Notes: generated by a model not told the origin, from the sequence alone. DNA of 64,000 nt from Pseudoxanthomonas sp. CF125 (GCF_900104085.1 NZ_FNLD01000002.1:310001-374000); one strand, 5' to 3'. Positions 18,143 to 28,193 are shown, numbered from the stretch's first letter. Numbers and translations: made by a program.

Positions 18143-19084
18143 CTAGCGAAAGTCGAACGAGAACGCCACCACGTCCGGGTTCGGTTCATGCAATCTCAAT
18201 ACGATCTGAGCGCTTTGGCCAGGGGCGAGTTCCGTTTGCGTTGCGGTAGCGCCCAGATACTCTTTTGGCGCAAAGGCGCGAGCGCCGAGCACGCGGCCAT
18301 CGGCGTCGGACAACGACAACAGCAAAACCGGCCAAGCCTGCGGCCAGCGTGCATCGTTGCGGAAGGTGGCTTGCACATTCAAACCGCCCTGGGTATCCGG
18401 AATCGGACTCACATCGCGGCTCAGCATCGCCAATGCACTGGGTTGGTGCCAGGCGGGCACCGAGCATCCCGCCACCGCGCACAGGGAAACGATTAACGGC
18501 CTCCAGCTCGCATCGGCCGCCAGGCGGGCGCGGTCGGCCACCAGCACCTGAACTGACAATAGAACTGCGAGCACCACCAGCGCCGCCCACTGCCACTTTG
18601 CGGTACGTGCAGGTATCAGAGGTTGGGCGCGCTGCCGGGTAAAGCTGGGTCCCGGATATTGCAGGGTCGGTGATGGTGCGGCGGGCACCGACGCTTTCGT
18701 TGCGATTTCGTCGATTGCGGTAGCGGCCGTTTCGATCTCCTCGGGCTCCACGGCAGGCGGTTCGTCCTGAACGACGCTGGCAAGGGGTTCAACATCGACG
18801 ATGGCTTTAACCGCATCGCTCGTCGCCTCGTTGGTCGTTTCCCGCGCCAGGTGCGTGTCGGTTTCCGTTGCTGCAGGAGCGGAAGCCGCTACTTGCAGAA
18901 ACCTGGCGAAACTGGGCCCACCTTTTGCCGGCGCATCGCCGGTCGCGGTAACGGCAGTGGCCGCTTTTTCACGCGGCACGTCCGCACGCAGCCGGCCGCC
19001 GCAACGCGGGCACAGCACGGGCGGCAGATTGGTTTCCCGGTCGGTGGCGACCAGATCGCGGCAATGCGGGCAGGAAAAGAACAT
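18143..19084 (-). CDS. Zinc-ribbon and DUF3426 membrane protein
   Basis: This 313-residue protein begins with a zinc ribbon of two CPxC knuckles (MFFSCPHCRDL and LCPRCGGRL). A long acidic/alanine-rich linker follows, then one transmembrane helix at about 165-185 (QWAALVVLAVLLSVQVLV). The C-terminal DUF3426 beta domain includes GCSVPAWHQPSAL and GLNVQATFRNDARWPQAWP. The function is unknown. The first ATG (19084) is used; the frame extends to a TTG at 19096. It lies between prmA and fis, where many betaproteobacteria and xanthomonads have it. Confidence 0.8.
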   Translation of the reverse strand: MFFSCPHCRDLVATDRETNLPPVLCPRCGGRLRADVPREKAATAVTATGDAPAKGGPSFARFLQVAASAPAATETDTHLARETTNEATSDAVKAIVDVEPLASVVQDEPPAVEPEEIETAATAIDEIATKASVPAAPSPTLQYPGPSFTRQRAQPLIPARTAKWQWAALVVLAVLLSVQVLVADRARLAADASWRPLIVSLCAVAGCSVPAWHQPSALAMLSRDVSPIPDTQGGLNVQATFRNDARWPQAWPVLLLSLSDADGRVLGARAFAPKEYLGATATQTELAPGQSAQIVLRLHEPNPDVVAFSFDFR

Positions 19085-19126
19085 GCGGCTATTCAATCAT
19101 GGGATTGCAGCTACAAGAAGCGGACT

Positions 19127-19235
19127 GTAGGAGCGGGCCCTGCCCGCGAGCTTTTCCGGACGTATCGCATTCGTCGGCTACCTACCAAAAGCTCGCGGGC
19201 AGGGCCCGCTCCTACACGGGCGGGGCCCGCCCCTA
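19127..19235. repeat. REP-like inverted repeat plus extra half-site, GTAGGAGCGGGCCC family
   Basis: An arm starting at 19127 (GTAGGAGCGGGCCCTGCCCG) is matched by its complement ending at 19215. A third, partial arm (GGGCGGGGCCCGCCCCTAC) follows to 19235. The element fills the gap between prmA and the DUF3426 gene. It is related to the copy at 11228-11298. Confidence 0.88.
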
Positions 19236-19242
19236 CAGAGGT

Positions 19243-20160
19243 TCAGCGTCGTACGCCTTCGATGCGCATCCAATCGCCTTCCTGGTCGGTGGTCAGCCGG
19301 TCGAACCAGGGGGCGTAGCGGACCAGCAGCTCATCCTCCTGTCCCTGCAGGATGCCCGACAGCGCGATGCGCCCGCCGGGCGCGACGCGTTTGGCCAGCG
19401 TCTCGGCCAGGGCGTCCAGGGCCGAAGCGAGGATGTTGGCGACGACGATTGGATAGGTTGCTTGTGGCTCGTCCTGCGGCAGGTAAACCGCCAGCCGCTC
19501 GCCCACCCCATTGCGCTCGGCGTTGTCGAAGCTGGCGGTCAGCGCCTGCGGGTCGTTGTCCACGCCAACGGCGCTGGCGGCGCCCAGTTTGAGCGCGGCC
19601 AGGGCGAGGATGCCCGAGCCGCAGCCGAAATCGAGCACGCTCGTGCCCTGCAGTTCCCCTTCGCACGCCAGCCGGTCCAGCCAGCGCAGGCACAGCGCAG
19701 TGGTGGGATGGGTGCCGGAGCCGAAGGCCAGCCCCGGATCCAGCCGCACGATCGCCGCATCGGGGTTGTCGGCTTCCTCGGGAAGCGCTTGATTCCACGG
19801 CACGATGAAAGTGCGCGCGCCAAAACGCAGCGGCACGTACTGGTCCATCCAGGCGCGTTCCCAATCCTGGTCCTCCACACTGCGGAAGCTGGCGCTGGAC
19901 CAGTCCAGGCCGGGATCGAACGATTCCAGCGCAGCCAGCAGCGCCAGCGCGTTGGTTTCCGCGGGAAACAACGCAGTCAGCACCAGCGCATGCCACAACG
20001 GCGTCTGGCCCACACCGGGTTCGAGGATCGCGTGTTCGTTGCTGGTATCGGCATCTGCGTCCAGCAGGGTGACCGATAGGGCGCCGACGTCCTCCAGCGC
20101 GTTTTCATAGCGCGGCTGGTCGGATTCGCTGCAGCGTAGGGAGAGTTCCAGATAGGGCAT
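19243..20160 (-). CDS. prmA: Ribosomal protein L11 methyltransferase
   Basis: This 305-residue SAM-dependent enzyme trimethylates ribosomal protein L11. The N-terminal substrate-recruiting domain ([23 protein letters not shown]) precedes a Rossmann methyltransferase domain. The latter has motif [21 protein letters not shown] and the catalytic-loop motif [13 protein letters not shown] at 20160 is the natural start. It belongs to the accC-prmA-fis-purH order but is separated from accC by two plus-strand genes. Confidence 0.96.
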   Translation of the reverse strand: MPYLELSLRCSESDQPRYENALEDVGALSVTLLDADADTSNEHAILEPGVGQTPLWHALVLTALFPAETNALALLAALESFDPGLDWSSASFRSVEDQDWERAWMDQYVPLRFGARTFIVPWNQALPEEADNPDAAIVRLDPGLAFGSGTHPTTALCLRWLDRLACEGELQGTSVLDFGCGSGILALAALKLGAASAVGVDNDPQALTASFDNAERNGVGERLAVYLPQDEPQATYPIVVANILASALDALAETLAKRVAPGGRIALSGILQGQEDELLVRYAPWFDRLTTDQEGDWMRIEGVRR

Positions 20161-20389
20161 GTTGCCGCTCGGTCGAAGAAAGTTTGGGGGAAAACAGCGC
20201 GCTCGATTCAGAAAACCGCAGGAACCGGCCGCGCCATAGGGCGGGAAGTCTGCATTAGACTACGGCGCGGCCTCCGAATTGTCGTGCGCCGGTTCCGAGC
20301 GGCGATTCGCATAGAGGCCAAAGACGCGGCCGCTTCCTCCTTCAGATCGTCATGCTCAGCCTAGCGAAAATGGTCAGCCAGCAGTCCTA

Positions 20390-21310
20390 ATGCTCACGTT
20401 GAAAACAAAATCCGTGTTCTTGCTGCTTGCGGTCGCCGGACTGTCGGTCGCTGTGGCCTGGAATCGCGGCATGGTGGATTCGGCTGGCTTGAGCCCGCGC
20501 GTTGGAAGCGAAGCCGGTGGCATGGCGCAGGCCGCTGCGGCTTTGCACGAACGTTCCGGCTACATCCCAAAATCCCCGAGCGATTCGCGTGTGGATTTCG
20601 AAGGCGCCAGCGACCTCTACGCCTATGTCCAGGGGCTGCGCGCGCAGGAAACGGCGGGAGACGCGGAAGCCTTGTGGGAGGTAAGCCGCGTGCTCGACTA
20701 CTGCGCCGCCTATGCGGCCGACCCGGCGGGGTATGCCGCCGATACCCGCACGATCTCGGAATTGAAGGGCACCTCGACTGCGGCGATGGCGGCTGCGCGC
20801 GACCGTGTCGGCAAGCGTTGCGCGCGTTTCGTTCCCGCCGACGGTTTTTCCTTGTCGTCTTTGCGCGCCAAGCGGTTCGATGCCGCGCGTGCGGGCAGTC
20901 TGGCCGCCGAGGCGGCGTTGCTGGCGATGGGCGAGCCCCTGTCCGACAGCAACGAATACAAACAGGATCTGGTGGAACGCGTACGCCGTTCCGGTGATCC
21001 CGAGGCCTACGTCGCGATTTCGCCCGCCATGGGCATCGCCGGGAGCGGCCAGGAAGCTTATTTGGGCAGAATTTCGGGTACGCAGTACTCCGAACTCGCC
21101 TGGTTGCTGGCGGCGTGCCGCCTTGGCAACGATTGCAGCCCCAGCGGCGTATTGATGACGTCGTATTGCGCCAACGGCGGGATCTGTTCGCGCGACAGCT
21201 CCCAGGATTTTTACCTGTTCGTTCTCGATGCCGGCGTGCCCAGGCAGGGAGCGGACAATTTGAACGGAATGGTGGATAGCCTCATGTCGGATATTGGAGT
21301 TGCGAAATGA
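20390..21310 (+). CDS. Exported protein of unknown function (306 aa)
   Basis: No family is recognised. An N-terminal hydrophobic segment (about 8-24, VFLLLAVAGLSVAVAW) could be a signal peptide or membrane anchor. The rest is soluble and alanine-rich, with six cysteines (DYCAAY, KRCARF, ACRLGNDCS, SYCANGGICS) that may form disulfides in the periplasm. It opposes all its neighbours and splits the conserved accC-prmA order. The next gene overlaps it by 4 bases (ATGA), so they are co-translated. It may be lineage-specific cargo. Confidence 0.7.
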   Translation: MLTLKTKSVFLLLAVAGLSVAVAWNRGMVDSAGLSPRVGSEAGGMAQAAAALHERSGYIPKSPSDSRVDFEGASDLYAYVQGLRAQETAGDAEALWEVSRVLDYCAAYAADPAGYAADTRTISELKGTSTAAMAAARDRVGKRCARFVPADGFSLSSLRAKRFDAARAGSLAAEAALLAMGEPLSDSNEYKQDLVERVRRSGDPEAYVAISPAMGIAGSGQEAYLGRISGTQYSELAWLLAACRLGNDCSPSGVLMTSYCANGGICSRDSSQDFYLFVLDAGVPRQGADNLNGMVDSLMSDIGVAK

Positions 21311-21666
21311 CTCACAAGCGCTTTGCGCAAAAAGCGAAGAAAGGGTTCTGGATACTTCTGTTCGTGGCCTATGCCGCATTGGCGGCCGGCGTGGTGATCG
21401 AAACCACCAGGCCGGAATTCCGCGGGCTGACGCAGATTTCGGTGATTTCGGTGGATTCGGCCGAGGAAGCCAGGAGCAAGGGCGCGGGCCAGGTTGCGGC
21501 GGTCTATCGCGCCACCAGCGGCGTGCCTTTTTCATCGCTGCCGCCCGGCAGCACTTTCAAGATCGTATGGCCCGACGGTTCGTCGGAAACCATCGTGGTG
21601 GGCAGTCCTCTGTCGAGCATCGCCGCACGCCCACTCAAGGGTACGCAGCAGCCGCCTTCGGAATAA
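21307..21666 (+). CDS. Small membrane-anchored protein of unknown function (119 aa)
   Basis: A basic start (MTHKRFAQKAKKGF) leads into one transmembrane helix (about 14-32). A periplasmic domain of about 85 residues follows, with TQISVISVDSAEEA and LPPGSTFKIVWPDGSSE. No known domain is recognised. The ATG overlaps the stop of the upstream exported protein as ATGA, which argues for coupled production and a shared role. It ends 90 bases before the convergent accC. Confidence 0.65.
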   Translation: MTHKRFAQKAKKGFWILLFVAYAALAAGVVIETTRPEFRGLTQISVISVDSAEEARSKGAGQVAAVYRATSGVPFSSLPPGSTFKIVWPDGSSETIVVGSPLSSIAARPLKGTQQPPSE

Positions 21667-21756
21667 GAACCCGAGGCGGCGGCTTCTTTCGCGCCATGAC
21701 GTACGAAGAGTCATTGGCGGCGCAAGCAGGACCGGGCCGGCATCCGGCCCGATCTT

Positions 21757-23124
<1,368 letters not shown>

Positions 23125-23134
23125 GGGCCGCGCC

Positions 23135-23614
23135 TCAGCCGATCACGAACAGCGGCTGGTCGAATTCGACCGGCGAACCGCTTTCGGTCAGCACCGCCAG
23201 GATGGTGCCGGACACGTCGGCCTCGATCGGGTTGAACATCTTCATCGCTTCGATGATCGCCAGGGTTTCGCCGGCCTTCACCGACTGGCCGACGGTCACG
23301 AAAGCCGGCTTGTCCGGCGAGGGCGAGGTGTAGAACGTGCCGACCATCGGCGAGCGCATCACGTGGCCTTCCGGCTGATCGCTACCGCCCGGTTTGGCGC
23401 CGCCGCCGGTCGCCGACTCGGTGGGCGAGGACATCGGCATGGGTGCGGCGGCGCGCGCTTCGGCCGGCGCGGCGTAGACCGGGGCCGCGGCCTGGTAGTT
23501 GCCCTTGGGCACGCGCGCCAGACGCACGCTTTCTTCGCCTTCCTTGATCTCGATTTCGGCGAGATTGGATTCTTCCAGCAGGTCGATGAGTTTCTTGATC
23601 TTGCGCAGGTCCAT
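23135..23614 (-). CDS. accB: Biotin carboxyl carrier protein
   Basis: This 159-residue carrier of the acetyl-CoA carboxylase biotin starts with [18 protein letters not shown], the standard BCCP start, at ATG 23614. A flexible Ala/Pro linker (about 45-80) leads to the biotinyl domain. The latter has the thumb region [20 protein letters not shown] sequence (here [10 protein letters not shown]) and the biotinylated lysine in EAMKMFN. A longer reading frame upstream has no family support. Confidence 0.97.
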   Translation of the reverse strand: MDLRKIKKLIDLLEESNLAEIEIKEGEESVRLARVPKGNYQAAAPVYAAPAEARAAAPMPMSSPTESATGGGAKPGGSDQPEGHVMRSPMVGTFYTSPSPDKPAFVTVGQSVKAGETLAIIEAMKMFNPIEADVSGTILAVLTESGSPVEFDQPLFVIG

Positions 23615-23678
23615 GTTGGCCTCTGTGGTTGGATGCCCGCGCCGCTGACGGTGCGAGTCGGGATAAGGAAAGGGAAAG

Positions 23679-24119
23679 TCAGGCGGGAAGCCGCTTGAGC
23701 GCGGCTTCCATGGCATAGCGGTAGCTGTCGGCACCGAAGCCGCAGACCACGCCTACCGCCAGATCGCTGAAGTAGCTGTGGTGGCGGAAGGGCTCGCGGG
23801 TATGCGGGTTGGACAGGTGGATCTCGATGAATGGGATCGCCACGGCCGCCAGCGCATCGCGCAGGGCCACCGAGGTGTGGGTGAAGGCGGCTGGATTGAT
23901 CAGGATGAAGGCGGTACCGTCGGTGCGTGCAGCCTGCACGCGATCGACCAGCTGGTGCTCGGCGTTGGACTGGAGGCTTTCCGCTTGGTGTCCGCCCGCT
24001 GCCGCCTGCGCCGTCAGCGCGGCGTCGATCTCGGCCAGCGTGGTGCGGCCATAGACCTCGGGCTCGCGGGTGCCGAGCAAGTTGAGATTGGGGCCGTGCA
24101 GGACCAGCAGCTTTGCCAT
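23679..24119 (-). CDS. aroQ: Type II 3-dehydroquinate dehydratase
   Basis: This 146-residue enzyme converts 3-dehydroquinate to 3-dehydroshikimate in the shikimate pathway and forms a dodecamer. Active-site motifs are clear: [17 protein letters not shown] (flexible-lid Arg and Tyr), [17 protein letters not shown], and [16 protein letters not shown] with the catalytic His. It precedes accB by 64 bases on the same strand, the classic aroQ-accB-accC order. Confidence 0.97.
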   Translation of the reverse strand: MAKLLVLHGPNLNLLGTREPEVYGRTTLAEIDAALTAQAAAGGHQAESLQSNAEHQLVDRVQAARTDGTAFILINPAAFTHTSVALRDALAAVAIPFIEIHLSNPHTREPFRHHSYFSDLAVGVVCGFGADSYRYAMEAALKRLPA

Positions 24120-24230
24120 CGAACGCTCCAGCGGAAGCGCCGCAGTCTGCGTGAAGACGTCAATACTGTCCAGTTCGCAGAAGTTACTGGTGTTTTAAAC
24201 AATTGTTTCAAATTGCCAGAGTCATCCTGC

Positions 24231-24377
24231 GTGGGAGCGGCGTCCCGCCGCGAGCTCTTAACTCAGCGCCCGAATAACCTGTGGCGAAGCTTCGTGCAGT
24301 TCAAAAGCTCGCGGCGGGACGCCGCTCCCACCGGCCCGGAAAGGTTTATGCGCGTCGGGGGCGTAGCCCCGACCTAC
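24231..24377. repeat. Two adjoining REP-like elements
   Basis: At 24231-24331 an inverted repeat has arms GTGGGAGCGGCGTCCCGCCG and its complement. A single arm of the GTAGGTCGGGGC family follows at 24352-24377. On the minus strand that arm begins GTAGGTCGG and supplies the TAG stop codon (24376-24374) of the thioredoxin gene. Related elements of the first family are at 55920-55993 and 63199-63300. Confidence 0.88.
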
Positions 24378-24967
24378 TTTGTCCAGCTGTCGATTTCGCC
24401 GGCGGCGAAGGGACCGACCTTCTGCTTCAGGATCCTGCCATCGGCGCCGACCAGTACCGAGTACGGCAGCACTCCCTTGCGGTTGCCCAGCCACACGCTG
24501 GCGTCGGCGGGGCCGGGCGTGTCCACCAGGATCGGATAGGTCACCGGTACACGGGTAAGGAATTGGCGGATGTTCTCAGGCGTATCCAGCGCCAACCCGA
24601 TGACCTGTACCCCTGCCGGACCCTCGGCGCGGGCGTAGCGGTCCAGCTCCGGCATCTCTTCTATGCAGGGCCCGCACCAGCTGGCCCATACATTGATCAG
24701 CAGTGGCCGCCCGGCGTAAGCCCGAGGCAGCGATTGGGTTCGTCCCTGCAGATCGGGAAGAGCGATAGTCGGCATCGGCTCGCCCGGGCGGGCGGGCTTC
24801 ACTCCCCGTGGCGGTTCCGGTGCGGAAGCCTCCATAGCGGCCTGCAACGCGCGCTGGCCGGTGTCGGTGCGCAGCAGCGGACTTCCGCCCCACCAAAGGC
24901 TGGCGAGCACGCCCAACACGCCCGCCGCACCCGCAACCAACAAGATGCGTGTAGTGGTCAGTTTCAT
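24374..24967 (-). CDS. TlpA-like membrane-anchored thioredoxin
   Basis: This 197-residue periplasmic thiol-disulfide protein has an N-terminal anchor (about 7-27) followed by a TlpA/ResA-type thioredoxin fold. The active site is WASWCGPCIEEMPEL and a cis-Pro region lies in GVLPYSVLVGADG. The TlpA-type sequence IALPDLQGRTQSL precedes the fold. It overlaps dsbD by 4 bases (ATGA), so it probably receives electrons from DsbD. Its stop TAG is created by the terminal bases of a REP-like arm, as for nudC. ATG at 24967 is chosen because it is coupled to dsbD. Confidence 0.88.
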   Translation of the reverse strand: MKLTTTRILLVAGAAGVLGVLASLWWGGSPLLRTDTGQRALQAAMEASAPEPPRGVKPARPGEPMPTIALPDLQGRTQSLPRAYAGRPLLINVWASWCGPCIEEMPELDRYARAEGPAGVQVIGLALDTPENIRQFLTRVPVTYPILVDTPGPADASVWLGNRKGVLPYSVLVGADGRILKQKVGPFAAGEIDSWTK

Positions 24968-27282
24968 CGCTTGGCGCGCGCCAGGGCCTTGGCCACCACT
25001 TCCTGGGTCAATACGGTCGGTAGTACTTCGCCTTCGCCGCCATCGCTGGGGAACACCACGTACAACGGCACACCCACGGCCTGGTGGGCTTCCAGGAATT
25101 GCGTGATGGCCGGGTCCACATTGGTCCAGTCGCCCTGCATGAATACCGCGTCGGCCTGCTGCATCGAGGCGCGGAAATCCTCGCGCCCCAGCACCGCTTT
25201 CTCGTTGGCCTTGCAGGTCACGCACCAGTCGGCGGTCATGTCCACGAAGACCACGCGGCCTTCGGCGCGCAATGCCGCCAGTTTCGCCGCCGAATACGGC
25301 ACGAAATCGGAGTTTGCCGTGGCGGCATTGACTGGCTCGGGGCGCAAGCGGTGCACCAGCACCAGCGGCGCCAGCGATGCCAGCAACACCAGCAGCGCCA
25401 GCGCACGGCGCAGCGGCGCTACCTGCAGGCGCAGGCGCTGGTACCACCATAGACCCAGCGCCAGCAGCACCAGTCCGGCCAGCGCCAGGCCGATCGCATC
25501 CACGCCGCGCTGTTTACCCAACACCCACAGCAGCCAGACTGCGGTCAGATACATCGGGAAAGCGAGGAAATGCTTCAGCGTTTCCATCCACGCACCCGGC
25601 TTCGGCAGGCGCTGCGCCAGTCCCGGCACGAAACCGATCAGCAGGAACGGCAATGCCAACCCCAGCCCCAGGAAGGCGAAGACCAGTAGCGCCACCGGCG
25701 TAGACGCAGTAAAGGCGAAGGCCAGCGCTGCGCCCATGAACGGCGCAGTGCACGGGCTGGCGATCACCACCGCCAGCACGCCGGTGAAGAAATCCCCCGC
25801 GGGGCCGCTGCGTCCGGTGAGCTCGTGTCCGGCGCCGGCGAAACGATGGCCCAGCGCGAACACGCCCGACAGGCTCAGGCCCACCGCGAACATCAGATAC
25901 ACCAAAGCCCCGATCACCAGCGGCTGTTGCAGCTGGAAACCCCAGCCCAGCGCCTGTCCGGCCGCACGCAGGGCCAAGGCGATGGCGCCGATGGCGATGA
26001 AGCTCAGCAGCACGCCGGCCGTGTACCAGAGCGCGCTGGCGCGGGCATGGCCGCCGTCGCGCCCGCTGTCGGCCAGCGACAAAGCCTTCAGCGACAGCAC
26101 CGGCAGCACACACGGCATCAGGTTGAGGACCAGTCCGCCGGCGAGCGCCAGCAGCAGCGCCACCCATACGCTGGTCGACTTGCCGGCTTTGCGCAGTACG
26201 TCGGCGGGCGGGGTGGTGCGGGGCACTTCCAATGCCACACCATCCCCACCCAACCCTCCCCTTGAAGGGGAGGACTCAGAAGCGGTGGTTTCTTGCTCCC
26301 TCCCCTTCAAGGGGAGGGTTGGGGTGGGGATGGTGTTCCCGTCCGTAGCCGAGAGGTCGGCAGCAGAGGTGATATGGCCTTTCGGTATCGCCAGCTTCAC
26401 CGCACGCGTCATCGGCGGATAGCAGATGCCGTCCTTCTGGCAGCCCTGGAAAGTCACCTTCAACGTGGCGTCGGCGGCTTCGCCCGAGCTGCGTTGCAAC
26501 GGCACCGGCACCTCGGCCTGGTCGAAGTAGACAATCACTTCGCCGAAATGCTCATCGCGATGCGACTGGCCTTGCGGCCAGCGCGGACGGCCCAGCGCCA
26601 GGTGCTTGGCGCCTTCCAATTTCATCGTGGTGCGGTCGCGATACACGTAGTAGCCCGGCGCCGGGGTGAAGCGCAACAGCAGCTGGTTGCCGTCGTAGGC
26701 GATGGCTTCGAAAGCGAACGCCTGTTCCTGCGGCAGCGGCAAGGCCTCGGCCGCGCCGGAAGGCGCTGTTGCAGCCTGGCCGAACCGCGGCAGGCCGCCA
26801 GCGTTGGTCGCGCCAAGCGGCCCGGTGGGTCCGGCAATGGCTCCGGCGGCGGGCAGCTTCACCACCAGCTTGCGGGTTTGCGGGGGGTAGCAGATGCCGG
26901 CATCCGCGCAGCCCTGGTATTTCACTTTCAGGGTCACGCTTTCGACGCCTGGCGCCGCCTGGCCGGCCAGCACGCCGGTCAGGTCCTGGTGGTAGGTTTC
27001 CACGTCGCCGAAGAATTCGTCACGGTAGGCCTTGCCTTTGGGCAGCTGCAGCTTGCCGGCCTGGAAGCCCGGCCCATCGACCTGCACGTCGGTGCGGTGG
27101 CGATACAGGTAATAACCGTCGGCGACCTTCCATTGCACCTCGATGCGATCGCGACTGGGCGCGCTTGCGGTCAATGCGAAAGCCTGGTCCACCGGCAGCA
27201 GGTCCGCTTCGCTCACAGCGAAAGCCGGCGTCGCCGGAATGGCGAAGGCAAGCAGAGCCAGCAGGCGCGGCAGGATGGTCAT
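24964..27282 (-). CDS. dsbD: DsbD thiol:disulfide interchange protein with duplicated N-terminal domain
   Basis: This 772-residue protein moves electrons from cytosolic thioredoxin to periplasmic thiols; E. coli DsbD has about 565 residues. A signal peptide (1-23) is followed by two tandem nDsbD domains. Each keeps the active pair: QGCADAGICYPP near residue 125 and QGCQKDGICYPP near residue 280. A linker follows, then the eight-helix core with LMPCVLPVLSLKAL and SPCTAPFMG, and a C-terminal thioredoxin domain with DWCVTCKANE. The linker is encoded by a 96-bp palindromic repeat read in frame (PTLPLKGRE ... SPSRGGLGGDG). The start is ATG at 27282, which gives a good signal peptide. Confidence 0.95.
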   Translation of the reverse strand: MTILPRLLALLAFAIPATPAFAVSEADLLPVDQAFALTASAPSRDRIEVQWKVADGYYLYRHRTDVQVDGPGFQAGKLQLPKGKAYRDEFFGDVETYHQDLTGVLAGQAAPGVESVTLKVKYQGCADAGICYPPQTRKLVVKLPAAGAIAGPTGPLGATNAGGLPRFGQAATAPSGAAEALPLPQEQAFAFEAIAYDGNQLLLRFTPAPGYYVYRDRTTMKLEGAKHLALGRPRWPQGQSHRDEHFGEVIVYFDQAEVPVPLQRSSGEAADATLKVTFQGCQKDGICYPPMTRAVKLAIPKGHITSAADLSATDGNTIPTPTLPLKGREQETTASESSPSRGGLGGDGVALEVPRTTPPADVLRKAGKSTSVWVALLLALAGGLVLNLMPCVLPVLSLKALSLADSGRDGGHARASALWYTAGVLLSFIAIGAIALALRAAGQALGWGFQLQQPLVIGALVYLMFAVGLSLSGVFALGHRFAGAGHELTGRSGPAGDFFTGVLAVVIASPCTAPFMGAALAFAFTASTPVALLVFAFLGLGLALPFLLIGFVPGLAQRLPKPGAWMETLKHFLAFPMYLTAVWLLWVLGKQRGVDAIGLALAGLVLLALGLWWYQRLRLQVAPLRRALALLVLLASLAPLVLVHRLRPEPVNAATANSDFVPYSAAKLAALRAEGRVVFVDMTADWCVTCKANEKAVLGREDFRASMQQADAVFMQGDWTNVDPAITQFLEAHQAVGVPLYVVFPSDGGEGEVLPTVLTQEVVAKALARAKR
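26239..26334. repeat. Palindromic repeat inserted in frame inside dsbD
   Basis: Arm 26239-26261 (ACCATCCCCACCCAACCCTC...) is the inverse of 26311-26334 apart from one extra C. Each arm also contains its own small hairpin (CTCCCCTTGAAGGGGAG at 26257-26273 and CTCCCCTTCAAGGGGAG at 26299-26315). The 96-base length equals 32 codons, which keeps the reading frame. It encodes the low-complexity linker before the DsbD membrane core. Confidence 0.88.
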
Positions 27283-27375
27283 CGAATCGGTCTTCCTCAG
27301 AGCGGGCAAAAAATAAGCGGCCGTTCGACCGCATGCACGCGCCGCAGTTCATTAGGGTCCGTTAACGGCCCTAGG

Positions 27376-27804
27376 TTAACCGGTGGCGGGGATTCCTGGC
27401 CGCGAACCGGGCCCGCGGCGGCCGATGGCACGGCCGGTCCGTTGTGCCGCCAATTCCTCCATGACCTCCAGCAACGAGATCCGGGCGCGCAACGGCACCT
27501 CGCGGAAGGCATGCACCAGCCGGAATTCCAGCGGGTCCTCGATCAGCAGCGCTTCGGCGGTGGCGATGGAGTCCAGCAGGACTTCGCGCGACAAGGACAT
27601 CTCGCCGCGGCCGGTCACCAGCCACTCGAACTGCACCTCGGTCACCTGGGCCAGCTTGCGCAGGTGGGAGACGCTGGGGTTTTTTCCCAGGGGAGCCTCC
27701 CAGTGGCTGACTGCGCTGCGTTGCACGCCCACGGCCTCAGCCAACTGCTTCTGCGACATTCCCGCGGCGCGGCGGGCCAGGCGAATCCTTTCTTGCTGAA
27801 TCAT
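27376..27804 (-). CDS. XRE-family transcriptional regulator
   Basis: This 142-residue protein has an N-terminal Cro/CI-type helix-turn-helix (RIRLARRAAGMSQKQLAEAV, then QRSAVSHWE), residues about 5-60. An uncharacterised C-terminal half with SIATAEALLIEDPLEFRLVHAF follows and may mediate dimerisation. No peptidase or toxin-antitoxin partner is next to it. ATG 27804 is preferred to the upstream start. The AT-rich, dyad-rich segment directly upstream (27840-28015) may hold its own operator. Confidence 0.82.
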   Translation of the reverse strand: MIQQERIRLARRAAGMSQKQLAEAVGVQRSAVSHWEAPLGKNPSVSHLRKLAQVTEVQFEWLVTGRGEMSLSREVLLDSIATAEALLIEDPLEFRLVHAFREVPLRARISLLEVMEELAAQRTGRAIGRRGPGSRPGIPATG

Positions 27805-27839
27805 CGGCACTCCTTGGCCTAGCATCTTGGAAAGGGAAA

Positions 27840-28015
27840 TCTACATTACCGGAGACAGTACTTCTCACAGAAGTCAAAGAGCTACCAATACTAAACAGGT
27901 GACCAATATTAGGCACATAACGTCTGCTTTTGGTAGCACTTCAGTAATTTATCTCAATTTAATTGAAGAGTTACACCTGTAAGGTACCGAAACTAACCTG
28001 ATTAAGTCCCTTATT
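27840..28015. promoter_or_regulatory. AT-rich segment with several dyads upstream of the XRE gene
   Basis: GC content is about 39% in a window otherwise near 65%. Four perfect dyads are visible: ACTTCT-CAC-AGAAGT (27860-27874), GCTACCAA (27881-27888) with TTGGTAGC (27930-27937), TCAATT-T-AATTGA (27954-27966), and TTACA-CC-TGTAA (27971-27982). CCAATACTAA (27885) and CCAATATTAG (27903) form an imperfect direct repeat. This looks like a promoter/operator block for the XRE gene and for a rightward transcript that ends at the terminator at 28157. Confidence 0.55.
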
Positions 28016-28193
28016 GACCCGTCCCTGTCTTCCCATGGCAAGAACGGGTTGGTATTCCTACGCTCGCTGGCAGGAAGTCGGCTTTGACAGGAAGTCGGCG
28101 GGGGGAGAGGCGCAGGGTGAGGTACGCCTAAGCAAGGACACGACACCATCTCCATGAGAGCGCGCATGCCCCTGTCATGCGCGCTCTTTTTTT
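28016..28193 (+). ncRNA. Candidate small RNA ending at an intrinsic terminator
   Basis: No coding gene fits 28016-28156 on either strand. The segment contains a 12-base direct repeat (CAGGAAGTCGGC at 28071-28082 and 28088-28099) and a possible CCCGT/ACGGG stem. It runs into a perfect 12-bp terminator hairpin. The RNA family is not recognised and the 5' end is not defined; it is proposed only because the terminator has no gene to serve. Confidence 0.35.
28157..28193 (+). terminator. Strong orphan intrinsic terminator
   Basis: AGAGCGCGCATG (28157-28168) pairs perfectly with CATGCGCGCTCT (28176-28187) across a CCCCTGT loop. A run of seven T follows (28187-28193). It stands on the plus strand with no plus-strand gene between 21666 and here. 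Confidence 0.85.

Noticed and set aside
27376..27804. XRE regulator as evidence of a prophage
   Set aside because: No integrase, structural or lysis genes are nearby and the neighbours are core genes.
28016..28193. 6S RNA, SRP RNA or tmRNA
   Set aside because: None of the sequence signatures I know (SRP GGAAG-type core, tmRNA tag frame and CCA end, 6S central bubble) could be aligned convincingly.
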